This document shows positions 24,150 to 33,219 of a stretch of DNA of 64,000 nt, piece after piece. Each line of letters begins with the position of its first letter. Position 1 is the stretch's first letter. The notes beneath the pieces were generated by a model, which saw only the letters and a program-made list of their open reading frames with translations, did no database searches and had not been told where the DNA came from. A program made the translations under genes and the position numbers. Origin of the DNA: Flavobacterium enshiense (GTDB lineage Bacteria > Bacteroidota > Bacteroidia > Flavobacteriales > Flavobacteriaceae); NCBI RefSeq assembly GCF_022836875.1, contig NZ_CP090376.1, forward strand, positions 496,001 through 560,000, read 5' to 3'.

Positions 24150-25190
24150 TTAAGGCGCCGGATTCGGAACTGATTCCTGAATTTTATTGATTTCAGCTAA
24201 AACCGCATCGGTCAGAACCACATCGAAGGCATTGATGTCTTCTTCCAATTGACTCATTGTCGTAGCCCCAATGATTGTTGATGTTACAAATTGCTGCTGA
24301 TGCACAAAAGCAATTGCCATTTCCGTTAGCGCCAGATCATTATCGTGAGCCAGATCTTGATACAATTTTGTCGCCTTATGGCAGTTTTCATTCGTATAAC
24401 GGGTAAATTGAGGAAACAAATCCAGGCGGGAATTTGGCACAATACCATTTAAATGCTTTCCGGTGATGAAACCGAACCCAAGCGGTGAATAGGCCAACAA
24501 ACTAACTTTCTCTCGCACACAGATTTCAGAAAGTCCCACTTCAAACAATCGGTTCAATAACGAATAAGGATTTTGAATAGTGGCAATTCGCGGCAAATTA
24601 TGTTTTTCACTTTCGTTCAAAAACTTCATTACACCCCAAGGATTTTCATTGGAAACCCCGATATGTTTGATTTTACCCTCTTTAATCAAACCATCAAAAA
24701 CAGTCAGAACTTCCAGGATATTATCATTCCATTGATTGTCTATTTCCGAAACCCCTCGCTTTCCGAACATGTTCATCACACGCTCAGGCCAATGCATCTG
24801 ATACAAATCGATGTAATCCGTCTGCAAGTTTTTCAAACTCAAGTCTACCGCTTCATGTATGCTTTTCTTTGAGAAATCGAGCGGCTTACGAATATAGCCC
24901 AATCCGCGGTTAGGTCCGGCGATCTTAGTCGCCACGATCAGTTCTTCCCTTCTGCTATTTCCGATTTTGTTAATCCAGCTTCCAATAAAACGTTCGGTAC
25001 TTCCAAAAATATGCTCGTTACCTCCAATCGGATACATTTCGGCCGTATCGATAAAATTAATTCCCCTTTCTATGGCATAGTCCAATTGAGAATGGGCTTC
25101 GGCTTCCGTATTCTGGTTTCCGAAGGTCATCGTGCCTAAACAAATTTCGCTTACTTTTAAATCGGTATGAGGTAAAGTGGTATATTTCAT
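24150..25190 (-). CDS. Aldo/keto reductase, Tas-like
   Basis: NADPH-dependent oxidoreductase with a TIM-barrel fold, 346 aa, cytoplasmic. The tetrad is visible: Asp and Tyr in 'GINFIDTAEMYPIGG', Lys in 'LIVATKIAG' and His in 'LYQMHWPERV'. The cofactor region shows 'LAYSPLGFGFITGKHL' and 'STIIGATTMSQLEEDI'. The overall pattern (MKYTTLPHTDLKVSEICLGTMTFG) is closest to E. coli Tas. A -7 box TATCTTTG lies at 25256-25263, giving a leader of about 60 nt. The substrate is not predictable. Confidence 0.92.
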   Translation of the reverse strand: MKYTTLPHTDLKVSEICLGTMTFGNQNTEAEAHSQLDYAIERGINFIDTAEMYPIGGNEHIFGSTERFIGSWINKIGNSRREELIVATKIAGPNRGLGYIRKPLDFSKKSIHEAVDLSLKNLQTDYIDLYQMHWPERVMNMFGKRGVSEIDNQWNDNILEVLTVFDGLIKEGKIKHIGVSNENPWGVMKFLNESEKHNLPRIATIQNPYSLLNRLFEVGLSEICVREKVSLLAYSPLGFGFITGKHLNGIVPNSRLDLFPQFTRYTNENCHKATKLYQDLAHDNDLALTEMAIAFVHQQQFVTSTIIGATTMSQLEEDINAFDVVLTDAVLAEINKIQESVPNPAP

Positions 25191-25255
25191 TTGAGGTTTT
25201 TATTGTTTTTTGAGTGACTCATGGAACTCACAAGCTCGTTTCCTATTTTGAGTCG

Positions 25256-25263
25256 CAAAGATA
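25256..25263 (-). promoter_or_regulatory. Candidate -7 box of the aldo/keto reductase gene
   Basis: Minus-strand TATCTTTG, 65 bp upstream of the start codon. No -33 element at standard spacing. Confidence 0.4.
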
Positions 25264-25290
25264 CAAAGTTGACAAATCTGCTGAAATAAA

Positions 25291-25318
25291 AAAGGCCCAG
25301 AATAAACTCTGAACCTTT
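25291..25318 (-). terminator. Terminator of the OmpA-like gene
   Basis: AAAGGCCCAGA and TCTGAACCTTT form an imperfect 11-bp stem, with TTTTTTATTTC following on the minus strand. It lies 22 bp after the OmpA-like stop. Confidence 0.6.
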
Positions 25319-25340
25319 GTTATTTAATTTGAAATCGTGA

Positions 25341-26306
25341 TTAAATTTCGTTTAACATCTTGGTGATTTCATCCAATTTTGGTGTCAGGATGATTTCAAT
25401 ACGACGGTTTTTCGCTTTACCTTCCACTGTTTCGTTGCTCATTAAAGGCGAATACTCTCCACGACCAGCCGCAGTTAAATTTTCTTTTCTAACCATACCA
25501 TTTGATGTAAGGATATTCACGATTGCTGTGGCCCGTTTGGTAGACAGATCCCAGTTATTTTCCACACCTCCGCCAATAGCTCCATTTATCTTATCGTTAT
25601 CGGTATGTCCTTCAATTAATACGGAAATATCAGGATTATCCCCCAAAACTTTCCCCACTAAGTCCACCGCTTTTTTTCCGTCTGGATTTACTACCCAGCT
25701 ACCAGATTGGAACAACAATTTATTTTCCATGGAAACATAAACCTTTCCGTCTTTTTGTTGCACAGTCAAACCTTTACCTTCAAACGCTCGTAGTGATTTT
25801 GACAAAGTTTCTTTCAGCTTGTTCATAGCCGCTTCTTTGGCTGCAATCATGCTTTCCAATTCGTTTACACGGTCGGAACGGTCTTTCAGATCTCTGTTTA
25901 ATTTGTCCAAACGCGTTCTTTCAGCAGCAAGAGCTTTTTCTTTCGCTTCCAATTGAGCCAACAAATCACGGTTTTTATCCATATTGGATTTTAAAGCTTC
26001 GTCGCTGTTTTTTTCCAAAGCGTTATACGAAGACTGCAACGTTTTCAAATTATTACTTGCCGCTGCATAATCCGAAGCCAGTTTGTCTCTTTCGGCTTTC
26101 AGTTTATCCAGTTCCGCCTGCAATGTGGTTTTATCATTCTCCAATTGGCTTTTAGATGTTGATAATGCAGCATTATCATCGGCCAACTGACGGTTTTCTT
26201 TCTTTAAATCGGCGAATTTGGTTTCTAAATCCGTATACATTTTTTTAGAAACACAAGAGGTTGTTAAGGCTAACGCCAAAATTCCCGCAGACACATGTTT
26301 TATCAT
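25341..26306 (-). CDS. OmpA-family lipoprotein with long coiled coil
   Basis: 321 aa. The lipobox is 'LTTSC' with Cys18, so it is an outer-membrane lipoprotein. Residues about 25-165 are a continuous coiled coil rich in Lys, Glu, Leu and Asp. Residues about 200-315 form the peptidoglycan-binding OmpA C-terminal domain: 'VLIEGHTDNDKI', 'NWDLSTKRATAIVNIL' and 'AAGRGEYSPLMSN', which include the Asp and Arg that bind diaminopimelate. It probably tethers the outer membrane to the wall at a fixed distance. The gene is followed by a terminator and preceded by xth at 19 bp, so the two may be cotranscribed. Confidence 0.92.
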   Translation of the reverse strand: MIKHVSAGILALALTTSCVSKKMYTDLETKFADLKKENRQLADDNAALSTSKSQLENDKTTLQAELDKLKAERDKLASDYAAASNNLKTLQSSYNALEKNSDEALKSNMDKNRDLLAQLEAKEKALAAERTRLDKLNRDLKDRSDRVNELESMIAAKEAAMNKLKETLSKSLRAFEGKGLTVQQKDGKVYVSMENKLLFQSGSWVVNPDGKKAVDLVGKVLGDNPDISVLIEGHTDNDKINGAIGGGVENNWDLSTKRATAIVNILTSNGMVRKENLTAAGRGEYSPLMSNETVEGKAKNRRIEIILTPKLDEITKMLNEI

Positions 26307-26325
26307 ATTTTCGTGGTATTTATTG

Positions 26326-27087
26326 TTATTCTATTTCTACTAATACAGGGCAATGATCGGAATGTTTGGCTTCCGGTAAAATCACGGCACGTTTTAAACG
26401 GTTTTTCATCGGTTCACTCACCAGGTTATAATCAATCCTCCACCCTTTGTTATTGTTACGAGCGTTAGCGCGATAACTCCACCAGCTGTAATTATGCGGC
26501 TCCTTATTGAAATGACGGAAACTGTCGATGAAACCGCTTTTCATGAAATTATCCAGCCACGCACGCTCTTCAGGTAAAAACCCGGATACTTTAGCATTTC
26601 GGATTGGGTCATGAATGTCAATCGCTTCGTGACAGATATTATAATCACCGCCGATGATCAGATTCGGAACTTCTTTTTTCAGATTATTGACATAGGCTTG
26701 AAAGTCGTCCATATACTGAAACTTATGATCTAAACGGTCTATGTTCGTTCCGGAAGGCAAATACAAACTCATCACCGAAAAATCATCGAAATCAATTCTC
26801 AGGTTTCGTCCTTCCTTGTCCATATAATCGATTCCGGTTCCATACACTACATTCTTAGGCGCTACCTTTGAAAGTATGGCCACACCACTGTAACCCTTCT
26901 TTTCCGCAGGGAACCAATAATGATATGGATAACCTGAAAGTTCGAAATCTAGCGTAGGAATCTGTTCGGGAGTAGCTTTAATTTCCTGCAGGCAAATCAC
27001 GTCAGGATTAGCGCTTTGCAGCCACTCGATAAAACCTTTGGTGATGGCAGCACGTATTCCGTTGACGTTATAGGATATAATCTTCAT
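26326..27087 (-). CDS. xth: Exodeoxyribonuclease III (AP endonuclease)
   Basis: Repairs abasic sites and 3'-blocked ends. From Met at 27087 the protein is 253 aa and begins directly with the fold (MKIISYNVNGIRAA). Catalytic features: 'DVICLQEIKATPEQIP' with the metal-binding Glu, 'YSGVAILSK', 'IIGGDYNICHEAID', 'AWLDNFMKSGFIDSFR', 'WWSYRANARNNNKGWRIDY' and the terminal 'KHSDHCPVLVEIE'. A longer frame starts at 27150, but a -7 promoter box (27107-27114) lies between the two starts, so the shorter protein is right. It may continue into the OmpA-like gene 19 bp downstream. Confidence 0.95.
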   Translation of the reverse strand: MKIISYNVNGIRAAITKGFIEWLQSANPDVICLQEIKATPEQIPTLDFELSGYPYHYWFPAEKKGYSGVAILSKVAPKNVVYGTGIDYMDKEGRNLRIDFDDFSVMSLYLPSGTNIDRLDHKFQYMDDFQAYVNNLKKEVPNLIIGGDYNICHEAIDIHDPIRNAKVSGFLPEERAWLDNFMKSGFIDSFRHFNKEPHNYSWWSYRANARNNNKGWRIDYNLVSEPMKNRLKRAVILPEAKHSDHCPVLVEIE

Positions 27088-27106
27088 TCTAGGGCTAATC
27101 TTTTCC

Positions 27107-27114
27107 CAAATGTA
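27107..27114 (-). promoter_or_regulatory. -7 box that places the xth start at 27087
   Basis: Minus-strand TACATTTG, 20 bp upstream of the Met at 27087 and downstream of the alternative upstream Met. The likely transcription start is near 27100. Confidence 0.45.
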
Positions 27115-27247
27115 TAGAAAAAACCACCAAATTCGAAACACTATTTTCAATTACTTATAAACAATTAACCCTCAAATAAATAACAACAAAGGAATCAGAT
27201 TTTACATTTATACTTCTGAAACATTTTAACGATTAGACTATTATTCC

Positions 27248-27255
27248 TATCTTTG
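27248..27255 (+). promoter_or_regulatory. -7 promoter box of olsF
   Basis: TATCTTTG, an exact TAnnTTTG match ending 25 bp before the olsF start codon. Confidence 0.5.
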
Positions 27256-27280
27256 TTTTTTCCCAAAAACCAAAAAATAA

Positions 27281-29089
27281 ATGGGTTTAGTTACTGCGAA
27301 AGAAGTTGCAAAAGCAATAAATGCTGATAAATATGGTTTTTTAGGAACCTTCTCAGGCTGGTTACTGATGAAGGCGCTTAAAATTTCCACCCTTAATAAG
27401 ATTTACAACAGGAACAAGCACTTAAAGGACCTTGAATTCCTCAATGCTATATTGGATGAATTTCAGATTAAATTTGAAATTCCGGAAGAAGATTTAAAAC
27501 GACTACCAAAGGAAGGAGCGTATATTACGGTTTCCAACCATCCGCTGGGTGGAATAGACGGCATTTTACTTTTAAAATTAATGCTGGAAAGAGAACCGAA
27601 TTTCAAAATTATTGCCAATTTCCTTTTGCATCGTATTGAGCCGATGAAACCGTACATCATGCCGGTGAATCCGTTCGAAAACCACAAAGACGCAAAGTCA
27701 AGCGTTATCGGAATCAAAGAAACCCTTCGTCATTTAAGTGATGGAAAACCATTGGGGATGTTTCCCGCCGGAGAGGTCTCCACCTACAGAGACGGCGAGT
27801 TAGTCGTAGACAAACCTTGGGAAGAAGGCGCCATCAAAGTCATCCGAAAAGCACAGGTTCCTGTGGTACCGATTTATTTCCATGCCAAAAACAGCAGGTT
27901 ATTTTATTTACTTTCAAAAATAGATGACACCCTACGCACGGCAAAATTACCTTCGGAATTATTAACACAGAAAGACCGTGTGATTAAGGTCCGCATCGGA
28001 AAACCTATTCCCGTAACGGAACAAAATGAATACGAATCGCTGGATGCTTATTCTGAATTTTTACGCCGGAAAACCTATATGCTGGCCAACCCTTTCGAAA
28101 CAGAAAACAAACTGCTTTCGGCTCCAAGTTTAAAATTACCGAAAAATCCGAAACAGATTGTCACGCCTGCTAAACAAGACCTGATCATCCAGGAAATAAC
28201 CGAACTACGAAAGGGAGACTATCGTTTTCTGCAAAGCAAGAATTACGAGGTTTTCTTTGTGACAGCAGATAAGATTCCGAACATCCTTCATGAGATAGGA
28301 CGTTTGCGTGAAATTACGTTCCGCGAAGTTGGCGAAGGAACCAATGAAGCCATCGACCTGGACAAATACGACAACTATTACCACCACATGTTCTTGTGGG
28401 ATGACGACACCAAACAGATAGCAGGAGCTTATCGTATGGGATTAGGATCGCAGATTTTTGCCAAATACGGCATCGACGGTTTTTATCTTCAGGAGTTGTT
28501 CCGATTCGAGCCGGAGTTGTTTGACATGATGAGCAAATCCATCGAAATGGGCCGTGCGTTCATTATCAAAGAATTCCAACAGAAACCAATGCCTTTGTTT
28601 TTGCTTTGGAAGGGTATTGTTCACACAACCTTACACTATCCGGAGCATAAATTCCTAATTGGCGGCGTAAGTATTAGCAACCAGTTTTCAGAATTTTCGA
28701 AATCGCTGATGATTGAATTCATGAAATCGAATTATTATGATCCATATATTGCACAATATGTACATCCTAAAAAAGAATACAAAGTAAAATTAAAAGACGC
28801 CGACAAAGATTTTATTTTTGATGAAGCGGAGCATGACTTAAACAAGTTTGATAAAATTATTGACGAATTGGAGCCTGGAAGTTTGCGCTTGCCGGTATTG
28901 ATCAAAAAATACATCAAACAGAATGCTCGTGTTGTCGCTTTCAACGTCGACCCGCTATTCAACAATGCTGTTGACGGGCTGATGTACATCCGCATAGCCG
29001 ATATTCCTGAAAGCACCATGAAACCGGTTATCGAGGAATTTCAGGCCGAACTGGAACGTAAACTAGCAGAAAAAGGGGAAAACCACTAA
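27281..29089 (+). CDS. olsF: Bifunctional acyltransferase, OlsF-like (ornithine/aminolipid synthesis)
   Basis: 602 aa, two fused acyltransferases. The N-terminal half is a PlsC-type O-acyltransferase: 'VSNHPLGGIDGILL' at 85-98 (His and Asp separated by five residues, a variant of HX4D) and 'GMFPAGEVSTYR' for the second motif. The C-terminal half is an N-acyltransferase of the GNAT-like family found in lyso-ornithine lipid synthesis: 'RLREITFREVGEGTNEAIDLDKYD' (in two parts), 'IAGAYRMGLGSQIF' and 'EMGRAFIIKEFQ'. Fused proteins of this build, called OlsF, make ornithine lipids in Serratia and Flavobacterium (from memory). The product could also be a glycine or serine-glycine lipid. Single-gene unit with a strong terminator downstream. 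Confidence 0.88.
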   Translation: MGLVTAKEVAKAINADKYGFLGTFSGWLLMKALKISTLNKIYNRNKHLKDLEFLNAILDEFQIKFEIPEEDLKRLPKEGAYITVSNHPLGGIDGILLLKLMLEREPNFKIIANFLLHRIEPMKPYIMPVNPFENHKDAKSSVIGIKETLRHLSDGKPLGMFPAGEVSTYRDGELVVDKPWEEGAIKVIRKAQVPVVPIYFHAKNSRLFYLLSKIDDTLRTAKLPSELLTQKDRVIKVRIGKPIPVTEQNEYESLDAYSEFLRRKTYMLANPFETENKLLSAPSLKLPKNPKQIVTPAKQDLIIQEITELRKGDYRFLQSKNYEVFFVTADKIPNILHEIGRLREITFREVGEGTNEAIDLDKYDNYYHHMFLWDDDTKQIAGAYRMGLGSQIFAKYGIDGFYLQELFRFEPELFDMMSKSIEMGRAFIIKEFQQKPMPLFLLWKGIVHTTLHYPEHKFLIGGVSISNQFSEFSKSLMIEFMKSNYYDPYIAQYVHPKKEYKVKLKDADKDFIFDEAEHDLNKFDKIIDELEPGSLRLPVLIKKYIKQNARVVAFNVDPLFNNAVDGLMYIRIADIPESTMKPVIEEFQAELERKLAEKGENH

Positions 29090-29161
29090 ACTTTGGATTA
29101 AAACAATAATTGCCGCTAATATTTACAAGAAAATAAGTAAAAGAAGAGCAATACAATCATA

Positions 29162-29192
29162 AAAAAAGTCCCGAAATTTTCGGGACTTTTTT
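29162..29192. terminator. Terminator of olsF
   Basis: Perfect 14-bp inverted repeat AAAAAAGTCCCGAA and TTCGGGACTTTTTT around a three-base loop. The A and T runs make it bidirectional. Confidence 0.9.
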
Positions 29193-29468
29193 ATTTAAAC
29201 GAATCACCACCTTTTAATCATTTAATGATATTCCACTTCTTCTAAAGACAGTTTAAAAGAAATTTCATCTTCAAGCAACATACAATAATCTGTAAAAATT
29301 TTTCACTTTCGTCTAGTTAAAACAATCCTCTATAAATTTCTTACATTAATTGTTAAGCTGAAAAAATAAAAATCTAAGTAAAACACAAATTCACTGATAA
29401 TCCGTAAGAAAACAACAAAATCTCCCCATTACTTTATTACCAAATGCTAAAACATTGCAATATTCTTC

Positions 29469-29476
29469 TATTTTTG
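29469..29476 (+). promoter_or_regulatory. -7 promoter box of the type B T9SS gene
   Basis: TATTTTTG ends 25 bp before the start codon at 29502; matches TAnnTTTG. No well-spaced -33 element. Confidence 0.5.
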
Positions 29477-29501
29477 CGTAGCTAAAACCAACCACCACGA
29501 A

Positions 29502-32500
29502 ATGAGACTTTTACTTTTCATATTATTAATCACTTACAATATAACGAGTGCCCAGCTAAGCAAAAAGCATTGGATTCCCCCAATTCACGCCCGAATCGGA
29601 GAAACCTTTGTTGCTGATCATTATATCTATCTATCAACTCCAGAAACAACGCCATTTCAAGTTACCGTTACAGGAGGAGACGGAACTCCTGTTGATGGCT
29701 CCCCGTTTACAATCTCTAGCGGAAACCCAGCTACTGTAAGCATAGGTTTCAGCCAGCCTTCAATAATGTTTCTGTCGAACAGCGACCTCAACATCGTAAA
29801 ACAAGACAAAGGATTGATATTGGAAGGCAGTAAAGAATTTTACGCCACCTTTAAGGTTCGTGCACAAAATCATGCAGAAATCTTAGTTGCCAAAGGATAT
29901 CAGGGCATCGGAACAGAATTTCGCCTTGGGGGTTTACCTCAAAACGAAGACGGTGATCTCCGGAATTTTTTCGCCAGTTTTATGGCGACCGAAAATAATA
30001 CAACCGTAATTCTTTCGGATTACTCGCCTGATGTTGAATTTGCAATGAATGGCACCACAATAGATGCAGACACCCAGACATTTATAATGAACGCCGGACA
30101 ATCCGTTACAGTATCCGGATATACGAATATACCAGGCAACTTAACTGGCTTCATAGGAGCATTAGTCACCTCTACCAAACCTATCGCCGTAAATACCGGA
30201 AACGCCTTGGCCGGCATGTCCACCCCACGAGATGGACAAGACTTTACTTTTGACCAGATTGTTCCAATAGAAGAAGTTGGAACGGAATACATTGTTGTGA
30301 AAGGAAATGGAAGCGACAATGTTGAGCATCCGCTAGCCATAGCCACACAGGACAACACCCAAATTTTCATCAATGGATCATCAACAGCATTTGCAACAAT
30401 TAATGCCGGCGATTATGTATTGCTCCCTGCTTCATTTTATCAGGGGACAAACAACAAAAACATGTACATTACTTCATCCAAACCTATATACATGTATCAG
30501 ATATTAGGAGGAACCACATCCGATGCCACATCAGGTTTAAATTTCATCCCTCCTCTGAGTTGCTTTTTCCAAAAAACAGTGGATTTAATTCCAAGCATTA
30601 ATTCAATCGGATCAACCACTTATACCAGCGAAATTATCGCAGTAACATATGCCGGATCAACCATAAAAATAAACGGAAATACTATATCAGCACTACCGGA
30701 ACCCGTTTTAGGAAACGCCCAATGGGTTACCTACAGACTTCAAGGTTACGCCGGAAATATTAAAGTCGAATCAAGCGGCCCGTTGGCAGTCGGACTGTTT
30801 GGATCAAGCGGTGCAGTTGGTTTTGCAGCCTATTACTCTGGTTTTGGTTCCGAACCAAAAGATACCCAAGTAGCCGTTTGCTCCAATACCACAACCGATT
30901 TATTTACCAAAATTGATGGAAATCCGGAGCCAGGAGGAACATGGACACCACCTTTAGCGAGTGGCACCGGCGTTTTCGACCCGGCAGTAGACGCACCAGG
31001 AATTTACAATTATAATTTTACAGGTCTGTGTGCAATTGTAAACGTTCAGGTTACTGTAACCATTCAGCAACCCCAGAATCCCGGCAACAACGCCCAAATA
31101 GATGTCTGCAACAACAACCCAACCTTTGATTTATTCCCACTTTTGGGAACAGGAGCCAACTCAGGAGGAACCTGGTCACCTGCTTTGGCCAGTGGCACAT
31201 CTATTTTTAACCCTGCGGTTGATCGTTCAGGAATTTACACCTACACCCTTGCCGGGGATAATGTCTGCGCAGCGGTTTCCGCTACTGTGACAGTAACCGT
31301 GAATCCCGCTCCAACTGTAGCTGCTATATCTGACTACAAGATCTGTGATGATAATCTGGACGGAAACGACACTAACGGATCCGCAATGTTTAATTTCAGT
31401 ACAAAAACAAGCGAAATTTTAAACGATCAAACTGGTATCCAAGTAACCTATCATCTAAATCAAAATGATGCAAACACTGGGAACAACCCTCAAACAACAT
31501 TAGACACTAATGACAGAACTATATATGTACGTTTAACGAATTCATTGACAAACTGTTTTGTCACTTCATCATTTAACCTGTTTGTACAGCCTTTACCGGC
31601 AATAAACAACACCATCACATTAAAACAATGCGATGACAACCAGGATGCAATTACTATTTTTAATTTGACAGAAGCCAATGCTTTGATAAGCATTGATCCA
31701 AATGTACAATTTGGCTACTTCAGGACCAATGCGGACGCTCAGGCGAACACAAACCCTATAACCAACGTCACCAACTATACATCCGGAGGGGAAATCATCT
31801 GGATAAGGGTAACGAATCCTAACGGATGTTTCCGAATTGCAACCACAACACTTGTTGTGTCGGCGACTCAAATAAACGCTTCCATGGCACAAATACTGGA
31901 AGAATGCGATGTGCATATCGACCAGAACGATCCAGCAAATGACGGATATGCGTATTTTAACTTCGATTCGGCTACTACCGCTATTTTAAACTCCTTTACT
32001 AACAGTCAAAACCTGACAGTTACCTACTATGAAAATTTAAATGATGCACTTGCTGAAGAAAATGCAGTTACCGGAACAGCAGCAAACCCATACCGAAATA
32101 TAACAGCAAACACACAAACCCTTTATATCCGCGTGGACAGCAACCTAAACAATGAATGCGTTGGATTAGGCCCTTTTTTAACCCTTGTCGTAAATCCGCT
32201 TCCGAAGGTAGAATTGGGTGACGACTTTACGCTTTGTTTAGATCCTGCAACTGGCTTAGGCTCTCAAAACATTGATGCTACACCATCAAATCCGGGTAAT
32301 TACCATTACGACTGGAATCCAGCTAATCCAAGCGTTGACAGCAATGGAAATCAAAATGCTGTTTACAATATAACACAGGCTGGCACCTATTCTGTAATAG
32401 TAACCGAAACCACGACGGGATGTACTAATTCAGACAGTATTGTAATAGATTCGTCATCGGAGCCACTTTCCGTTTCAGCTGTACTTATCTCACCTTTGTT

Positions 32501-32951
32501 TTCCAGTGGACTTGCCACCATACAGGCTACTGCAGTTGGCGGATATGGAACATATGAATACAATATAGACGGCGTTCACTGGCAAAGCAGCAATATTTTC
32601 ACCGGACTTACTAACGGAAGTTATACTATTTCAGTCCGAGACAAATCCGAATGCGGCATAAAGGTTTCCAATACAGTTTACACAGTAACCTACCCGAATT
32701 ACTTCACGCCAAATGGTGACGGCTACAATGATACTTGGAATATAGACAATTTACTGCCTACTTATGAAGCGAAAATTTATATTTTCGACCGATACGGTAA
32801 ATTGATAAAAGAAATCAGTCCGAACGGGGCTGGCTGGGATGGCACATTCAACGGAACTACGCTTCCTGCAACCGATTATTGGTTCAAAATTGAATTCACT
32901 GTAAATAATGCCCGAAACGAGTTCAGAAGTCATTTCACCTTAAAACGATAA
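29502..32951 (+). CDS. Large secreted protein with type B T9SS sorting domain, adhesin-like
   Basis: 1149 aa. Signal peptide at 1-17 (ILLITYNITSAQ). Residues about 20-455 resemble the IgGFc-binding-protein N-terminal region seen in many Bacteroidota surface proteins. Two near-identical modules follow (about 465-500 and 545-580) with 'GGTWTPPLASGTGVFDPAVD' or 'GGTWSPALASGTSIFNPAVD'. Then come three modules of the type 'CDDNLDGNDTNGSAMFNF' and 'QNLTVTYYENLNDA', common in gliding-associated surface proteins. The last 90 residues form the type B sorting domain: 'NYFTPNGDGYNDTWNI', 'IYIFDRYGKLIKEISP', 'GWDGTFNGTTLPATDYWFKI'. The protein is probably a surface or released adhesin. A PorP/SprF-like partner gene is often next to such genes but is absent here. 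Confidence 0.9.
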   Translation: MRLLLFILLITYNITSAQLSKKHWIPPIHARIGETFVADHYIYLSTPETTPFQVTVTGGDGTPVDGSPFTISSGNPATVSIGFSQPSIMFLSNSDLNIVKQDKGLILEGSKEFYATFKVRAQNHAEILVAKGYQGIGTEFRLGGLPQNEDGDLRNFFASFMATENNTTVILSDYSPDVEFAMNGTTIDADTQTFIMNAGQSVTVSGYTNIPGNLTGFIGALVTSTKPIAVNTGNALAGMSTPRDGQDFTFDQIVPIEEVGTEYIVVKGNGSDNVEHPLAIATQDNTQIFINGSSTAFATINAGDYVLLPASFYQGTNNKNMYITSSKPIYMYQILGGTTSDATSGLNFIPPLSCFFQKTVDLIPSINSIGSTTYTSEIIAVTYAGSTIKINGNTISALPEPVLGNAQWVTYRLQGYAGNIKVESSGPLAVGLFGSSGAVGFAAYYSGFGSEPKDTQVAVCSNTTTDLFTKIDGNPEPGGTWTPPLASGTGVFDPAVDAPGIYNYNFTGLCAIVNVQVTVTIQQPQNPGNNAQIDVCNNNPTFDLFPLLGTGANSGGTWSPALASGTSIFNPAVDRSGIYTYTLAGDNVCAAVSATVTVTVNPAPTVAAISDYKICDDNLDGNDTNGSAMFNFSTKTSEILNDQTGIQVTYHLNQNDANTGNNPQTTLDTNDRTIYVRLTNSLTNCFVTSSFNLFVQPLPAINNTITLKQCDDNQDAITIFNLTEANALISIDPNVQFGYFRTNADAQANTNPITNVTNYTSGGEIIWIRVTNPNGCFRIATTTLVVSATQINASMAQILEECDVHIDQNDPANDGYAYFNFDSATTAILNSFTNSQNLTVTYYENLNDALAEENAVTGTAANPYRNITANTQTLYIRVDSNLNNECVGLGPFLTLVVNPLPKVELGDDFTLCLDPATGLGSQNIDATPSNPGNYHYDWNPANPSVDSNGNQNAVYNITQAGTYSVIVTETTTGCTNSDSIVIDSSSEPLSVSAVLISPLFSSGLATIQATAVGGYGTYEYNIDGVHWQSSNIFTGLTNGSYTISVRDKSECGIKVSNTVYTVTYPNYFTPNGDGYNDTWNIDNLLPTYEAKIYIFDRYGKLIKEISPNGAGWDGTFNGTTLPATDYWFKIEFTVNNARNEFRSHFTLKR

Positions 32952-32972
32952 CCAATCATTTATTAATAAATC

Positions 32973-33003
32973 AAAAAGGGACAGTTTAAAGCTGTCCCTT
33001 TTT
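32973..33003 (+). terminator. Terminator of the type B T9SS gene
   Basis: Perfect 12-bp inverted repeat AAAAAGGGACAG and CTGTCCCTTTTT around a seven-base loop, 21 bp after the stop. Confidence 0.9.
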
Positions 33004-33006
33004 AAT

Positions 33007-33014
33007 TAACTTTG
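33007..33014 (+). promoter_or_regulatory. -7 promoter box of the 58-residue membrane protein gene
   Basis: TAACTTTG directly after the preceding terminator, 26 bp before the start codon at 33041; matches TAnnTTTG. Confidence 0.45.
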
Positions 33015-33040
33015 TTTATGTCGATAAACTATTATACCAC

Positions 33041-33217
33041 ATGAAACTTTTCTTTCTTTTAACCCAAAATACAGCTATCGAAGAAAAAATAAAAAACGCA
33101 CCCGATTCGAGTTATGAAATAGGTGTATTCATAGGCACTTTCCTTCCTTTCGCTGTTCTTGTAGGAATCGCTTACTGGATGTATTATCGCGCCAGAAAAA
33201 AAGAAAACAACCAATAA
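33041..33217 (+). CDS. Small membrane protein, 58 aa
   Basis: The frame starts MKLFFLLTQNTAIEEKIKNA and ends with 'YYRARKKENNQ'. There is one transmembrane helix at about 28-49 (IGVFIGTFLPFAVLVGIAYWMYY) with a basic C-terminal tail, so the C-terminus is probably cytoplasmic. The N-terminal 20 residues are amphipathic. It has its own -7 box after a strong terminator, and its stop lies 2 bp from the convergent oxygenase gene, leaving almost no spare DNA. This supports a real gene. I do not recognise a family. Confidence 0.7.
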   Translation: MKLFFLLTQNTAIEEKIKNAPDSSYEIGVFIGTFLPFAVLVGIAYWMYYRARKKENNQ

Positions 33218-33219
33218 TA

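Larger units (their letters stand above)
29090..29501. other. Gene-free stretch between olsF and the large T9SS gene
   Basis: About 410 bp with the olsF terminator (29162-29192) and a -7 box (29469-29476) for the next gene. One 19-codon minus-strand frame exists (29222-29281), but I see no further support for it. The rest is AT-rich DNA without repeats. Confidence 0.5.

Noticed and set aside
29222..29281. 19-codon minus-strand frame (MLLEDEISFKLSLEEVEYH) ahead of a hairpin
   Set aside because: Could be a gene remnant, but it has no promoter and no match to a neighbour; the hairpin is explained as the olsF terminator.
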